Assembly: GCA_000306725.1 (NCBI GenBank)
Contig: CP003083.1
Span: 1,302,001-1,366,000 of the forward strand
Direction of reading: 5' to 3'
Length of the DNA: 64,000 nucleotides
Source of the DNA: Methanolobus psychrophilus R15
GTDB taxonomy: Archaea > Halobacteriota > Methanosarcinia > Methanosarcinales > Methanosarcinaceae
A model generated the notes under the pieces. That model did not search any database and had not been told where the DNA came from. It worked only from the letters and a program-made list of their open reading frames with translations. A program made the position numbers and the translations under genes. Numbering within the stretch: the stretch's first letter is position 1; every line of letters begins with the position of its first letter. Below, in pieces: positions 17,902 to 27,220 of the stretch.

Positions 17902-18252
17902 TCACTTAAGGTCATGCTGGGATTCCACGTTTGCCAGGAATGCTTCGCCGCGCGGAGTTAGATAGTACTCAGCCCTGCCCTCCTTTTCCTCTTTTTCGAT
18001 ATAGAGGGTGTCCACAAGCAAACCCAGGTCGAATTTTGCATGCATGTCATCCAGTTTGAACTCTTCCTTTATTCTCTCGTAACTCATCCTGCCTTCTTCG
18101 CCAAGCTTTTTCATAATATTCCTGCGCATGGGATTCTGGAGTGCTTTTAGTCCTGCTTTATGGTCCTCGGTGGGGTTCGCTTTGAGCTTCCCTTCTTTTT
18201 TTGCCTTCTCATACCATTCCTGTCTTCGTTTCATCAGTTCTTCGTCAACCAT
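17902..18252 (-). CDS. Small winged-helix DNA-binding protein
   Basis: 116 residues, with a charged N-terminal helix followed by an ArsR-like winged helix (LQNPMRRNIMKKLGEEGRMSYERIKEEFKLDD…LLVDTLYIEKEE…YYLTPRGEAFL). Such stand-alone proteins are common in methanogens and usually act as transcription regulators; ligand and targets are unknown. ATG 18252 is chosen over an upstream TTG. There is no clear ribosome-binding site, so a leaderless transcript is possible. It is convergent with gatB. Confidence 0.7.
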   Translation of the reverse strand: MVDEELMKRRQEWYEKAKKEGKLKANPTEDHKAGLKALQNPMRRNIMKKLGEEGRMSYERIKEEFKLDDMHAKFDLGLLVDTLYIEKEEKEGRAEYYLTPRGEAFLANVESQHDLK

Positions 18253-18472
18253 AACAATCAATCATTATTAATGATGATATTGATAAATAAGCTTTGCTTA
18301 AGAAAGGATTGAGAATAAATCTTAGAAAGCGGATTTGCAGTAAGTATGTGTAGTTCGGTCCTATAGGTGCCTGTTGGCAAAACAATTATATGTTTTGACC
18401 TTCATGTAAGCAGCCTATCATTATTCTAATCTATCATATTTACAATAAATCACGATAATACAGGTGAAGATC

Positions 18473-18622
18473 ATGGCAAGATTCCCAGAAGCTGAAAACA
18501 GAATACTGAACAAGAAGATATGTATGAAATGTAATGCACGCAATGCAAGCCGTGCAACCAGATGCAGGAAATGCAGCAGCGAAAGCCTGCGTCCAAAATC
18601 CAAGGAAGCCAAGGGTGGCTGA
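18473..18622 (+). CDS. rpl40e: Ribosomal protein L40e
   Basis: 49 residues. It reads [15 protein letters not shown], then C-x2-C and C-x2-C zinc-ribbon pairs ([10 protein letters not shown]… and TRCRKCSSE), ending in a basic tail. That is the archaeal L40e zinc-ribbon protein of the large ribosomal subunit. CAGGTGA lies upstream at the right distance from ATG 18473. The GGGP synthase gene begins seven bases after its stop, an arrangement seen in other archaea. Confidence 0.9.
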   Translation: MARFPEAENRILNKKICMKCNARNASRATRCRKCSSESLRPKSKEAKGG

Positions 18623-18628
18623 TCGTTC

Positions 18629-19375
18629 TTGATCCAAGTGGAAAAGTACCTGAACGAGATCGCGGAACGCGAGGGTACAGTTCACTTGACACTTATCGAC
18701 CCGGCATCCCAGTCTCCTGAAGCAGCAGCAGAGATAGCTTTTGCTGCGACAATGGGAGGTACGGATGCTATCATGGTCGGCGGTTCCACAGGAGCCGGTG
18801 GAGTGCTGCTTGACCAGACACTCCTTAAGATAAAAGAACGTACAGATAAGCCAACAATACTTTTCCCGGGGAACGCCTCAGGCGTCAGCAGGTATGCAGA
18901 TGCAATACTCTTCATGAGCCTCCTGAACTCCAGGGATATAAATTTCATAACTACGAGCCAGGCAATGGGAGCACCCCTTGTCTATAAGAGCGGTATCGAG
19001 CCTATTTCGATGGCATATATCATAGTAGAGCCCGGCGGAACTGTAGGGTGGGTAGGGGATGCAAAGCTCATTCCAAAGAACAAGCCGGAAATAGCGGTTG
19101 CCTATGCACTTGCAGGAAAATATATGGGGATGCATTATACATACCTTGAGGCAGGCTCCGGGGCCGGCGAGCCGATAAGACCTGAGATGATAGCTGCTGT
19201 CAAGCACGTTCTTGGAGACAACAAGCTTATTGTCGGCGGAGGCATACGTGATGGTGCAACTGCAAAGCAGTGCGCAGCTGCTGGCGCGGACATGATCGTC
19301 ACTGGCACGGTGGTTGAAAATAGCTCAAATGTCACCGCAAAGATCGAAGAACTGGTATCAGCCATCAAGACCTGA
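18629..19375 (+). CDS. Geranylgeranylglyceryl phosphate synthase
   Basis: 248-residue TIM-barrel prenyltransferase that joins glycerol-1-phosphate to geranylgeranyl diphosphate, the first committed step of archaeal ether lipids. The group II pattern is visible: LTLIDPA near the N-terminus, GGTDAIMVGGSTG, YLEAGSGAGEPI, and the phosphate-binding VGGGIRDG and VTGTVVE ends of strands 7 and 8. The start is TTG 18629 (next upstream stop is that of L40e). It may supply lipid precursors used by the Tes-like enzyme encoded at 11627 (pathway knowledge). Confidence 0.93.
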   Translation: MIQVEKYLNEIAEREGTVHLTLIDPASQSPEAAAEIAFAATMGGTDAIMVGGSTGAGGVLLDQTLLKIKERTDKPTILFPGNASGVSRYADAILFMSLLNSRDINFITTSQAMGAPLVYKSGIEPISMAYIIVEPGGTVGWVGDAKLIPKNKPEIAVAYALAGKYMGMHYTYLEAGSGAGEPIRPEMIAAVKHVLGDNKLIVGGGIRDGATAKQCAAAGADMIVTGTVVENSSNVTAKIEELVSAIKT

Positions 19376-19438
19376 TATCCAGCTACGATTTTCCTTTTTT
19401 GCTCCTATTCTCATTAATTCTCATCAGAGGTTTTGACA

Positions 19439-21157
19439 ATGCTTAAAGTATCCGACATCGTAAAGGAATATGACTCCTGTAGTGGTAAAAGGCGTGTTCT
19501 GGACAGCATCGGTTTTGCTGTTGCAGATGGGGAGATACTTGGAATAACAGGAAAAAGTGGCAGTGGTAAGACCACTCTTTTAAAGATTCTTCGGGGTATA
19601 GAGACTTTCGATCAGGGAGCAATTGAACTCGACGGAAGAAAAGTGACCCTGCAGTCCGGAGAAGAGGGAATGAGGTACCTCCAGTCCGTAAGTGCTATCC
19701 ACCTGCAGCGTAACTTCGGACTGTGGAACGGACCTGCTTTTGAGAACATAGTCCGCCGGCTGAATGCACTGGAGACAGGAGATGAAAGCCTTCCCGAGCC
19801 GGAATCTCCTATGTATGACAAGCTTAAGGAAGAAGCCATGGAGTACATGAGACTCGTGGGACTTGAAAGCAAAGCACTCCATTCTGCGAACCTTCTCAGC
19901 GGAGGCGAGAAGCAAAGGCTCATACTCGCCCGCCAGCTTGCAGCAAAGCCTCGCATGTTGCTACTCGATGAACCGGTCACCATGACAGGACCGGGCACGA
20001 AACAGGAGATACTTGATGTAATAAAGGATCTCAAAGGAAAACTTAGCATACCTATTATTGTAGTATCACATCTTCCGGAAGTACACCTTTACCTTTGCGA
20101 CCGGGTCGCATATCTTGAAGACGGAAAGATAATAGAGGTAGGAAAGCCTGAAAGTGTGCTCCGGCATTTCCTAAAGGGCCTTAATGAGCAGGAAGGACTT
20201 GCTCAGGTGAATAAAAAGGAACCTATCATAAAGGTAAAGAACCTCTCAAACCGCTTTTCCCTCTTAAGGGTTGGCGAAGTACTCAAATTCACAGACCTCT
20301 CCCTTGATATTAATAAAGGAGAAATCACGGCGCTCATAGGCCAGTCAGGTGCGGGCAAGACCACCCTTCTTAAGATGATAGAAGGTTTAAGAGTTCCAAA
20401 GGAAGGAGATATCTCTTACCTTCACGAAGGTCAATGGACCAATATATTGAAATATTCCAGGCAGCGTGCTGACCTGCGCAAGAAGATCAGCATCATGCAC
20501 CAGGAATTCACGCTTTCTCCAAATTCCACCGTGCGGGAGCAGATGGCTTTCAGGCTCCGCCTCAAAGGTAAGAGGTCACTGGAATATGCCAGGGAAAAAG
20601 CCGCCGAGCTTGGGATATCGGACAAGGCATTGGATACCCTTTACAGCCTTCCCGATCTCTCGGAGGATGAGAAGGACCTGCTGATGAAGCAGATGAACCT
20701 GACAGTGGACATATATTCCCGGCTTTTCCCGCATATCACAAAAGAAGATGTGGACGGATACGCACAAGATATCTTCGCTGCACTTGACCTCCCCTTAGAG
20801 ATACTGGACAAGACACCTTACCAGATAAGCGGCGGGGAACATGTGCGCGCATACATTGCCCTTGCGCTCATAACCTATCCGGAGATACTTATACTCGATG
20901 AACCGTTCGGGGACCTTGACCCTGTAACTCTCAGGGATGTGACCAACTCCCTCAAGAGAATAAACAGCAAAATGGACACTACTATCGTACTTGTGAGCCA
21001 CCACATGGACTTTGTCAGAGAGGTCGCGCACAGAGCGATACTGGTCGACAACGCAAAGATAATAATGGACGGGAAACCTGAAGAGGTCTGTGACAGGCTT
21101 GTTGAGATGAGTGATGCCAGGTACCTTGATCATGACCTGAAGGAACTGGCAAGCTGA
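19439..21157 (+). CDS. atwA: Methyl-coenzyme M reductase system component A2 (ATP-binding)
   Basis: 572 residues with two ABC ATPase domains and no membrane part. Domain 1 has Walker A GKSGSGKTT, signature LLSGGEKQR and Walker B MLLLDEP. Domain 2 has Walker A GQSGAGKTT, an altered signature ISGGEHVRAYIALAL and Walker B ILILDEPFGDLDP. The middle insertion (~residues 385-435) is typical of AtwA, which provides ATP-driven reductive activation of the nickel cofactor F430 in methyl-CoM reductase. ATG 19439 is chosen over TTG 19433 for its GAGG eight bases upstream. This gene marks the host as a methanogen or close relative. Confidence 0.88.
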   Translation: MLKVSDIVKEYDSCSGKRRVLDSIGFAVADGEILGITGKSGSGKTTLLKILRGIETFDQGAIELDGRKVTLQSGEEGMRYLQSVSAIHLQRNFGLWNGPAFENIVRRLNALETGDESLPEPESPMYDKLKEEAMEYMRLVGLESKALHSANLLSGGEKQRLILARQLAAKPRMLLLDEPVTMTGPGTKQEILDVIKDLKGKLSIPIIVVSHLPEVHLYLCDRVAYLEDGKIIEVGKPESVLRHFLKGLNEQEGLAQVNKKEPIIKVKNLSNRFSLLRVGEVLKFTDLSLDINKGEITALIGQSGAGKTTLLKMIEGLRVPKEGDISYLHEGQWTNILKYSRQRADLRKKISIMHQEFTLSPNSTVREQMAFRLRLKGKRSLEYAREKAAELGISDKALDTLYSLPDLSEDEKDLLMKQMNLTVDIYSRLFPHITKEDVDGYAQDIFAALDLPLEILDKTPYQISGGEHVRAYIALALITYPEILILDEPFGDLDPVTLRDVTNSLKRINSKMDTTIVLVSHHMDFVREVAHRAILVDNAKIIMDGKPEEVCDRLVEMSDARYLDHDLKELAS

Positions 21158-21260
21158 AACTTCCCGCTCATTCCTTTCATATTTTTTTAAGCTTCTTTTA
21201 ACAGACGCAGAATAAGATATTTATCATAACACCTACCAATTAATCACTGGAGGTTTAGAA

Positions 21261-21638
21261 TTGAGAGATATGACAGAATTATGGAAAAAAGCCACCCTGT
21301 TTGGCATTGGTATGTGGGCCCTCACTGAAGAGAAGATTCAGGATTTCACTGATGAGCTGATCGAAAACGGTGAAATGAGGAAGGAAGAAGGCAAGAAATT
21401 CGTACGCGAACTGGTAGACGAGCAGAAAAAGCAGAAAGAAGAACTGGAAAACAGAATCACTGCCAGAGTACAGGATACCTTCAAGAAGGCCGATTATGCA
21501 ACCAGGGACGAAGTAAAAGACCTCAAAGAAATGATGATCGGGCTGGAAAGCAAGATAGATATGCTTGTAAACAGGGAAAAGGCAATGCATGAACAAGAGG
21601 CATCTTCAACTTTAAGTAAAGAGGAAAAAGATATTTAA
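21261..21638 (+). CDS. Phasin-like coiled-coil protein
   Basis: 125 residues, highly charged. Residues 1-40 (LWKKATLFGIGMWALTEEKIQDFTDELIENGE) match the start of the poly(3-hydroxybutyrate) synthesis-regulator/phasin-like family, and residues 40-115 are a long coiled coil. Archaeal members occur in organisms without PHA granules, so the true role is unknown. A strong GGAGGT stands six bases before TTG 21261, which decides this start over the later ATG 21270. It forms a probable two-gene unit with the next gene (30 bp gap). Confidence 0.7.
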   Translation: MRDMTELWKKATLFGIGMWALTEEKIQDFTDELIENGEMRKEEGKKFVRELVDEQKKQKEELENRITARVQDTFKKADYATRDEVKDLKEMMIGLESKIDMLVNREKAMHEQEASSTLSKEEKDI

Positions 21639-21668
21639 TATGAATATCAGGTATATGGAGGAGGGAAT

Positions 21669-22280
21669 ATGGTCGTCAGTAAAGGTGAGAACCTATTCCT
21701 TATTTTTGCTAAATTCATCTATTCCCTGACGCAGGGACCACAGGCAAGTCCTGAAAAGTCTGAAACTGAAATTGCAAGCTGGAGCATCCTGCCCGAGAAT
21801 CCAAATGCAGGAGATGTCCTGATAATTCAGGGTAAGACAGAACCCGATAAGGCGATGGACATCGAGGTCTCATTTTCAAGAGATGTGATTGTCAGGGACG
21901 GCTCTTACGAGTATAGTTTTGAGGGGATCAGGATACCCAAGGGCAGGAACCGTTTTGTGGTCAAATCCAGGCAGGTGAGGGATCTCAATTTCATAGTAAA
22001 GATGTTCATCGATTTTAAAAGGAGTTTTGATGCGAATGGAGGCGTTGCCGAATTTGCGGAAGATAACGTTCCTCACGGGACATACGACATACTCATCAAT
22101 GGGGAAGCTCAGGAAGGCGAAAAGAAGGTTAGGCTGGATTTCATAGCCATGCAGGCCGTAAACTCGGACAGCGAGGGCAACTTTAATCACAGCTACGGAA
22201 CAGACGCGCTTCCTGTAGGTGATTTCACCGTAAGCCTTGGGTACTCAGAAAAGAAGATAACTTTAGGACCTGCAAAGTGA
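21669..22280 (+). CDS. Hypothetical beta-rich protein
   Basis: 203 residues; I do not recognise a family. Residues 40-100 (WSILPENPNAGDVLIIQGKTEP…VSFSRDVIVRDGSYEYSFEGIRIPKG) look like an immunoglobulin-type beta sandwich, and a second beta-rich half follows from about residue 115. The short hydrophobic N-terminus (LFLIFAKFIYSL) may be a weak signal or just a helix. GGAGG lies close upstream of the ATG. It follows the phasin-like gene by 30 bp and likely shares its transcript. Confidence 0.65.
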   Translation: MVVSKGENLFLIFAKFIYSLTQGPQASPEKSETEIASWSILPENPNAGDVLIIQGKTEPDKAMDIEVSFSRDVIVRDGSYEYSFEGIRIPKGRNRFVVKSRQVRDLNFIVKMFIDFKRSFDANGGVAEFAEDNVPHGTYDILINGEAQEGEKKVRLDFIAMQAVNSDSEGNFNHSYGTDALPVGDFTVSLGYSEKKITLGPAK

Positions 22281-22303
22281 CATCAAATAAAAAGGGAGTG
22301 ATA

Positions 22304-22573
22304 TCAGACTCCCTTTGAGCTCATAAGTTTAATGAAATCAGTAGATTCCATTACCGGGCAACTCTCTATATAGCAAATGTCAGACCAGGGCAGATTGAAT
22401 TCTGCAAATGCCTTAGCATCGTTGGTCTCGTACAGTATGAAATATCTTCCGCCGGAAAGGTCTACCCACTGGTTCATGACGTTTACGCCCGCCGGCGGTC
22501 TCAGCTTCTTGAAATGCTCAATTACCTGGTCACTTTCCTCGGGTTGCCATGTGCTTATACTTAAAAATAACAT
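22304..22573 (-). CDS. DUF3303 family small protein
   Basis: 89 residues, typical size for DUF3303 (MLFLSISTWQPE… NQWVDLSGGRYFILYETND… ending in VMESTDFIKLMSSKG), a dimeric ferredoxin-like alpha/beta barrel family of unknown function widespread in methanogens. AGGAGTGAGA lies directly upstream of the ATG. It stands alone, convergent with the gene before it and divergent from nrpR. Confidence 0.75.
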   Translation of the reverse strand: MLFLSISTWQPEESDQVIEHFKKLRPPAGVNVMNQWVDLSGGRYFILYETNDAKAFAEFNLPWSDICYIESCPVMESTDFIKLMSSKGV

Positions 22574-22941
22574 ATTCTCACTCCTGTTGTTAACTGTAGG
22601 CAGAGCATAAAGTCAGTATTCTACACCCCACCTCTCCTATTACAAATTGGAGTTAAAGAATATTTAACAATTTCCCCGAATGTAAATATATGGAAAATTG
22701 AGCCATCATTTAATAAGAGTGACAAGAATAGAGAAGAATGTCAAGACCGGGCAGGAACCACATATTTGGAGCATGCCGATGCTTGGAGCTACAGGATATT
22801 TGTCATGGCGGGACTTTTGGGGATGTGGCTCGTGGTATGCATACTCCGGACAGGACGTATCTGAATACACACAACTTAAATAAGAGGCACAGTCTATTAG
22901 TTAGAGTGATCAGACTGGCTAAAAGCCAAATGGTGAGAAAA
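22574..22941. other. Divergent promoter region DUF3303 / nrpR
   Basis: 368-bp spacer. Two TATA-like boxes face nrpR: near 22681-22690 (TGTAAATATA) and near 22873-22884 (ACTTAAATAAG), the latter about 60 bases before the chosen nrpR start. The reading frame is open upstream of nrpR to 22738 but shows no conserved sequence there, so I treat it as leader. No dyad like those at amt or glnA is seen. Confidence 0.4.
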
Positions 22942-23919
22942 ATGACAGACCCGAATGTTGAGAGAAAACTTGTGGAAATTATGCGCATCATCAGTGAGAG
23001 CGATAAGCCCGTAGGTGCGCGGCTTATTGCCGACGAGCTTCACAACCGTGGCTATGCGATAGGAGAGAGGGCTGTCAGATATCATCTGAGGATACTTGAT
23101 GAAAGAGGATTCACCCAGAAACACGGATACATAGGCCGTACTATTACAGAGCGCGGTAAAAAAGAGCTAAGTGATGCCCTTATCAGCGACAGGCTCGGTT
23201 TTATCATCACAAGGATAGAGGAACTCATATACAGGACCGATTACGACCTTAAAACCGGCAAGGGAAACGTCATCGTAAATGTCACCTATATTGACAAGGA
23301 TGATTTTGACAATGCTATTGACGTGACAAGGTATGCAATGTCCCAGGGAGCAACTATCAGCTCCAGGATTGCCGTTTTCGAAGAGGATTCAACAGAGTTT
23401 GATATTTATGTGCCTGAAGGCCAGATAGCTCTGGCAACAGTATGCAGTATAACATTTGACGGCCTGCTGCTCAAAAGCGGGATACCGGTCTCCCCGGCGT
23501 ACGGCGGGCTGATGCAAATCGAAAATCATGAACCTGAAGGTTTTATTGATCTTATATCCTATAACGGTACATCCATCGATCCCATTAAACTTTTCTTAAG
23601 AAGAAAGTCGACCTCCGTTCTTCAGACTTTCGACACGGGAAGCGGGAAAATGCTGGCCAATATGCGGGAAATACCTGCAGCTGCAGCATCCAGAGCTTTG
23701 GAAGTGATTGAACTTGCCAAAAAAGCAGATATTCAGGGACATATATGTATCGGCGAACCCGGGGAAGAAGTATTCTATGCGCCAGTCTCAAGAGGAATGG
23801 TCGGCATTCCTGTCATGGCAGGCATTAATGCTGTGGCTGCTGTAGAAGAGGCAGGCATTAAGGTAGAGACACTCCCTGTTTCCACAGTAGTGGAATACAG
23901 GCGGATGAAACAGATCTGA
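22942..23919 (+). CDS. nrpR: Nitrogen repressor NrpRI
   Basis: 325 residues. The first ~75 form a winged helix (IMRIISESDKPVGARLIADELHNRGYAIGERAVRYHLRILDERG); the rest is one NrpR effector domain that senses 2-oxoglutarate. One HTH plus one NrpR domain corresponds to NrpRI of Methanosarcina, which acts with a separate HTH-less NrpRII; no NrpRII gene is in this window. It represses nitrogen-fixation and assimilation genes when nitrogen is plentiful. The start at 22942 is chosen for GGTGA five bases upstream and because homology begins there. Candidate operators in this window lie at amt and both glnA genes. Confidence 0.9.
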   Translation: MTDPNVERKLVEIMRIISESDKPVGARLIADELHNRGYAIGERAVRYHLRILDERGFTQKHGYIGRTITERGKKELSDALISDRLGFIITRIEELIYRTDYDLKTGKGNVIVNVTYIDKDDFDNAIDVTRYAMSQGATISSRIAVFEEDSTEFDIYVPEGQIALATVCSITFDGLLLKSGIPVSPAYGGLMQIENHEPEGFIDLISYNGTSIDPIKLFLRRKSTSVLQTFDTGSGKMLANMREIPAAAASRALEVIELAKKADIQGHICIGEPGEEVFYAPVSRGMVGIPVMAGINAVAAVEEAGIKVETLPVSTVVEYRRMKQI

Positions 23920-23957
23920 CGGCCCTGTCCGCTTGGCCTGCTTTAAGGAAGAAAAAG

Positions 23958-24923
23958 CTATAGCTTGCTCTTTTTTACAATATTCATCATTGAGAAGTAA
24001 CCCCGGCCAAATTCCTGTGACAGAATGGAATAAGCCTGTCTGTCGGTGACTCCGGTGCGCTTTATGTGATGATAGCGTTCCATTACGCTGCCAGTCTCTT
24101 CTTTTGTCCAGCGTTTCCTCTGGTTGAAATGCGGATTGCCGCCATTGGACCGCAGGCCCTCCAGCATCCATCCGCGCTGTATGTTATTGATGTGCTCGAT
24201 CTGGTGCTCATATGCTGTTCTGTTTATTTCAAAACCTGTGGAGTACCTGCCAAGGGAAAGGGCGACCTTTGCGGTGGAAAAGCTTCCCAGGAAGAAGTCG
24301 CATATAAGGTCATCTTCGTCCGAGGAATAAAGGATCATTTTCCTAAGCAGTTCAACAGGCAGTTCATTCCTGTTCTTTGTCCTGCCTTTTTTGAAATCCC
24401 GACCGATGGTCCATACATCCTCAAGATCACAGTAGAGCATGGATGAACCCTCCGAATCCTTTTCCGCGGCACCGAAACGGCAGTAAGGATTGAACTTGGC
24501 TTCTGCACCGTCCTTTTTCCGGCAGTAGAGGATATGATAGTGGGAAGTCACGAATTTGTGCTTGGTGCTTACCCCGAAGTTGTATTTCCAGATGATGTGA
24601 TTGATGAGTTCAAGGCCGTTCTGTTCAATGGCAAGCAGGATATCCAGCAGGTTGGTCCACCCTGAAACGATATACATGGAACCTGTGTCTTTCAGAATCC
24701 TTTTTGCCTGCTCTACCCACCTGAAAGAGAAATCCCTGTAATTCTCTCTTGAGACCTCCACATAACCCTGCACAACATGTTCCTCCTTGCGGTTATAGAG
24801 CTTGTGTAGCTGATCGCCCTCTATGGCAAAAGGCGGGTCCGTGATGACAAGGTCCACCACTGCATCCGGAATATAAGCTTTTGCGCCGGCGATGCAGTCC
24901 ATGTTGTAGTATGTGTCTCTCAT
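23958..24923 (-). CDS. DNA (N4-cytosine/N6-adenine) methyltransferase, beta class, no adjacent restriction gene
   Basis: 321 residues. Catalytic motif IV is DPPF (residues ~29-32), and the SAM-binding motif I (DFFLGSFSTAKVALSLGR) follows ~170 residues later: the beta-class order of the N4/N6 methylase family (PF01555). After the methylase core, the last 80 residues include a Myb/SANT-like RWTKEETGSVMERYHHIKRTGVTD segment that may bind DNA. No endonuclease or specificity gene is adjacent, so it is an orphan methylase, perhaps regulatory or protective. Target sequence unknown. Confidence 0.82.
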   Translation of the reverse strand: MRDTYYNMDCIAGAKAYIPDAVVDLVITDPPFAIEGDQLHKLYNRKEEHVVQGYVEVSRENYRDFSFRWVEQAKRILKDTGSMYIVSGWTNLLDILLAIEQNGLELINHIIWKYNFGVSTKHKFVTSHYHILYCRKKDGAEAKFNPYCRFGAAEKDSEGSSMLYCDLEDVWTIGRDFKKGRTKNRNELPVELLRKMILYSSDEDDLICDFFLGSFSTAKVALSLGRYSTGFEINRTAYEHQIEHINNIQRGWMLEGLRSNGGNPHFNQRKRWTKEETGSVMERYHHIKRTGVTDRQAYSILSQEFGRGYFSMMNIVKKSKL

Positions 24924-25120
24924 CAGAGCGAAATATGCACTTACACCATATATATGCTTTTAGAATATTATATTAACATTGATATATATTTCAAAGAGAT
25001 TTGATTCTGCATCGGGCAGCAATTGACGTCACGTCCTGTTAAGCCTTCTGGCTGAATATTGGTGTTCTTTGCAGTCTGCAATCTACTGTACAAACTTGGT
25101 AACATTGACTATGATACAAA

Positions 25121-25133
25121 ACTATAAATATAA
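25121..25133 (+). promoter_or_regulatory. TATA box of amt-glnK
   Basis: ACTATAAATATAA, about 25-30 bases upstream of the dyad at 25144-25165 and 57 bases before the amt ATG. Confidence 0.65.
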
Positions 25134-25143
25134 TGGACTCTAC

Positions 25144-25165
25144 ACTAGGTATCCGTCTACCTAGT
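25144..25165 (+). promoter_or_regulatory. Palindromic operator candidate (NrpR) at amt-glnK
   Basis: ACTAGGTA-N6-TACCTAGT, perfect 8-bp arms, covering the position expected for transcription start. The core GGTA-N6-TACC recurs at glnA (51735-51752) and, with one mismatch, at the second glnA (59815-59834). NrpR is the known repressor of these genes in methanogens; assignment of this site to NrpR is inference. Confidence 0.7.
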
Positions 25166-25189
25166 AAGACAAAATTCAGGTGTATAGCC

Positions 25190-26599
25190 ATGATCAGAAC
25201 ATTACCAAAAATCGATTCCAGAATGATATTGCAGTTCTTGCTGCTTATCAGTGTCATACTTATGGCGTTTGCCGTGCCGGGTTCGGCAGAAACCGTAGAA
25301 CAAAATGCAGAGGATATCGCAAACCTCCAGACCGCGCTTACATTCTTGTGGCTGATAATCGCAGGTGCCATTGTGTTCCTGATGCATGCGGGATTCTCGC
25401 TTGTTGAGATCGGGCTTACCCGTACGAAGAACACAGCTAACATCCTGATGAAGAACTTCATGACCATCTGTCTGGGTGTAGTTGTATACTGGGCAGTCGG
25501 CTGGGGAATAATGTACGGTGCGGATTATGCCGGGCTTATAGGCATCGACCAGTTCTTCCTGATGGGAGCTGACAATGCTTTGTGGAACAGCTGGTGGTTC
25601 CAGATGGTCTTTGCTGCAACCGGCGCAACAATAGTTTCAGGTGCCATGGCAGAAAGAACCGACTTCAGGGCATACCTCATCTACACAATACTTATGGTAG
25701 CACTCATCTACCCTGTATACGGACACTGGGTATGGAGCGGTGCAGGAATACTTACAAGCGGCTTCCTCGTTGATGCCATTGGTGTTGCACACCACGACTT
25801 TGCAGGATCGGGAGTTGTTCACTCCATTGGTGGATATGCAGCACTGGCCGGTGTACTGGTAGTAGGTTCAAGGATAGGCAAGTTCAGGAATGGAAAGCCA
25901 ATCGCAATACCAGGTCACAGCCTTCCCCTGGCATTCCTCGGTACCCTTATCCTGGCATTCGGCTGGGTAGGATTCAACGGTGGAAGTACCCTTGATGGTA
26001 ACGACCCTTATGTCAACCTTGTAATAGCCAACACATTCCTCGCTGGTGCTGCAGGCTGTATCGCAGTGATGCTGATCACCTGGCTAAAGACAGGAAAGCC
26101 AGACCCGTCCCTTACAGCAAACGGACTGCTTGCAGGCCTTGTCGCAATCACAGCACCCTGTGGTTCTGTTGAGAACTGGGCAGCAATAGTCATAGGTATT
26201 GTAGGCGGTATCATCGTATACGCAGGAGTAATGTTCAACGAAAATGTGCTCAAGCTGGATGACCCTGTCGGTGCCATCGCAGTTCACGGATATTCCGGAA
26301 GCTGGGGATTGCTTGCAGTGGGAATATTCTCAGTAGGCATGGGCAATGGCATACTTGCAGATGCAGTATATGCAGCCGAGGGCGTAGGACTGATATATGG
26401 AGGATACCAGCAATTCCTTATCCAGGCAGTTGCTGTAATAATCAGTATAGTATGGGCATTTGGTATCTCATTCATAATCTTCAAGGTACTCGACTGGACC
26501 ATAGGACTGCGTGTATCCGAAGAACACGAGATCACCGGGCTGGACATAGTAGAACATGGTATCAGTGCATACCCTGAGTTCATGATTCAGGAGGAGTGA
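25190..26599 (+). CDS. amt: Ammonium transporter Amt
   Basis: 469 residues: a cleavable-looking signal region (residues ~15-35, ending PGSAE) and 11 membrane helices of the Amt/Rh family. Signature segments include DFAGSGVVHSIGG, containing the first pore His, and VAITAPCGSV; the second pore His is in GAIAVHGYSGSWG. It imports ammonium when external nitrogen is low, gated by GlnK. The start is placed at 25190 because CAGGTG lies seven bases upstream and because an earlier ATG (25133) would fall before the operator. It is five bases from glnK, in one operon. Confidence 0.95.
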   Translation: MIRTLPKIDSRMILQFLLLISVILMAFAVPGSAETVEQNAEDIANLQTALTFLWLIIAGAIVFLMHAGFSLVEIGLTRTKNTANILMKNFMTICLGVVVYWAVGWGIMYGADYAGLIGIDQFFLMGADNALWNSWWFQMVFAATGATIVSGAMAERTDFRAYLIYTILMVALIYPVYGHWVWSGAGILTSGFLVDAIGVAHHDFAGSGVVHSIGGYAALAGVLVVGSRIGKFRNGKPIAIPGHSLPLAFLGTLILAFGWVGFNGGSTLDGNDPYVNLVIANTFLAGAAGCIAVMLITWLKTGKPDPSLTANGLLAGLVAITAPCGSVENWAAIVIGIVGGIIVYAGVMFNENVLKLDDPVGAIAVHGYSGSWGLLAVGIFSVGMGNGILADAVYAAEGVGLIYGGYQQFLIQAVAVIISIVWAFGISFIIFKVLDWTIGLRVSEEHEITGLDIVEHGISAYPEFMIQEE

Positions 26600-26604
26600 T
26601 TTAA

Positions 26605-26943
26605 ATGATGAAGATAGAAGCGATCATAAGGCCAACAAAGGTTCACGAAGTTAAGGATGCACTTGATGCAGCAGGATTCGAGAGTGTTACAGTAACCGAT
26701 GTGAAAGGTCGTGGTAAGCAAAAGGGTGTAATGCAACAGTGGAGAGGACGCAAGTACTGCGTTGACCTGTTGCCAAAGATCAAGATGGAGATCGTTATCA
26801 ATGATACAGATGCTGACAAGGTCATTGATATCATTTCCAAGGCAGCAGCCACCGGAACCATCGGCGACGGTAAGATCTTTGTTTATCCGATTGCAAAGAT
26901 AGTAAGGATACGCACAGGGGAAACCGACGGAGATGCGCTCTAA
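26605..26943 (+). CDS. glnK: PII signalling protein GlnK
   Basis: 112 residues, standard PII length. The T-loop holds Tyr51 (RGRKYCVDLLPK), the residue modified in many bacteria, and the PII C-terminal signature TGTIGDGKIFVYPI is present. GlnK binds ATP/ADP and 2-oxoglutarate and blocks the Amt pore at high nitrogen; in Methanosarcina a GlnK also acts on glutamine synthetase. It is co-transcribed with amt, under the same dyad. Confidence 0.95.
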   Translation: MMKIEAIIRPTKVHEVKDALDAAGFESVTVTDVKGRGKQKGVMQQWRGRKYCVDLLPKIKMEIVINDTDADKVIDIISKAAATGTIGDGKIFVYPIAKIVRIRTGETDGDAL

Positions 26944-27220
26944 GCGCATTTCCTATACCTTTTTCTAATTTTGCCGGTAAAGCTCAGTAAATTCCAACCA
27001 GGGAATTACCTAAAATACTTTTATTCTCTGCTCCTGTCCCGAAAAGCACGCCATCGTCCGGAAGATCGAAATGTGACTTTTAGTGTGTGATAAACAGGAG
27101 CATGACACCGCAGAGAATCCCGAGAGGGAGGGTGGAGAGGAGGCTTAACCTTTCCTCGTTTCCATGAGTTACAATATTATACATGCAATATCTGTAATAT
27201 TGAAGGAATGTGTTCAAGCT

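Noticed and set aside
22738-22941. 68-residue N-terminal extension of NrpR
   Set aside because: Family similarity begins at MTDPN; GGTGA is placed correctly for 22942 and a TATA-like box lies inside the extension.
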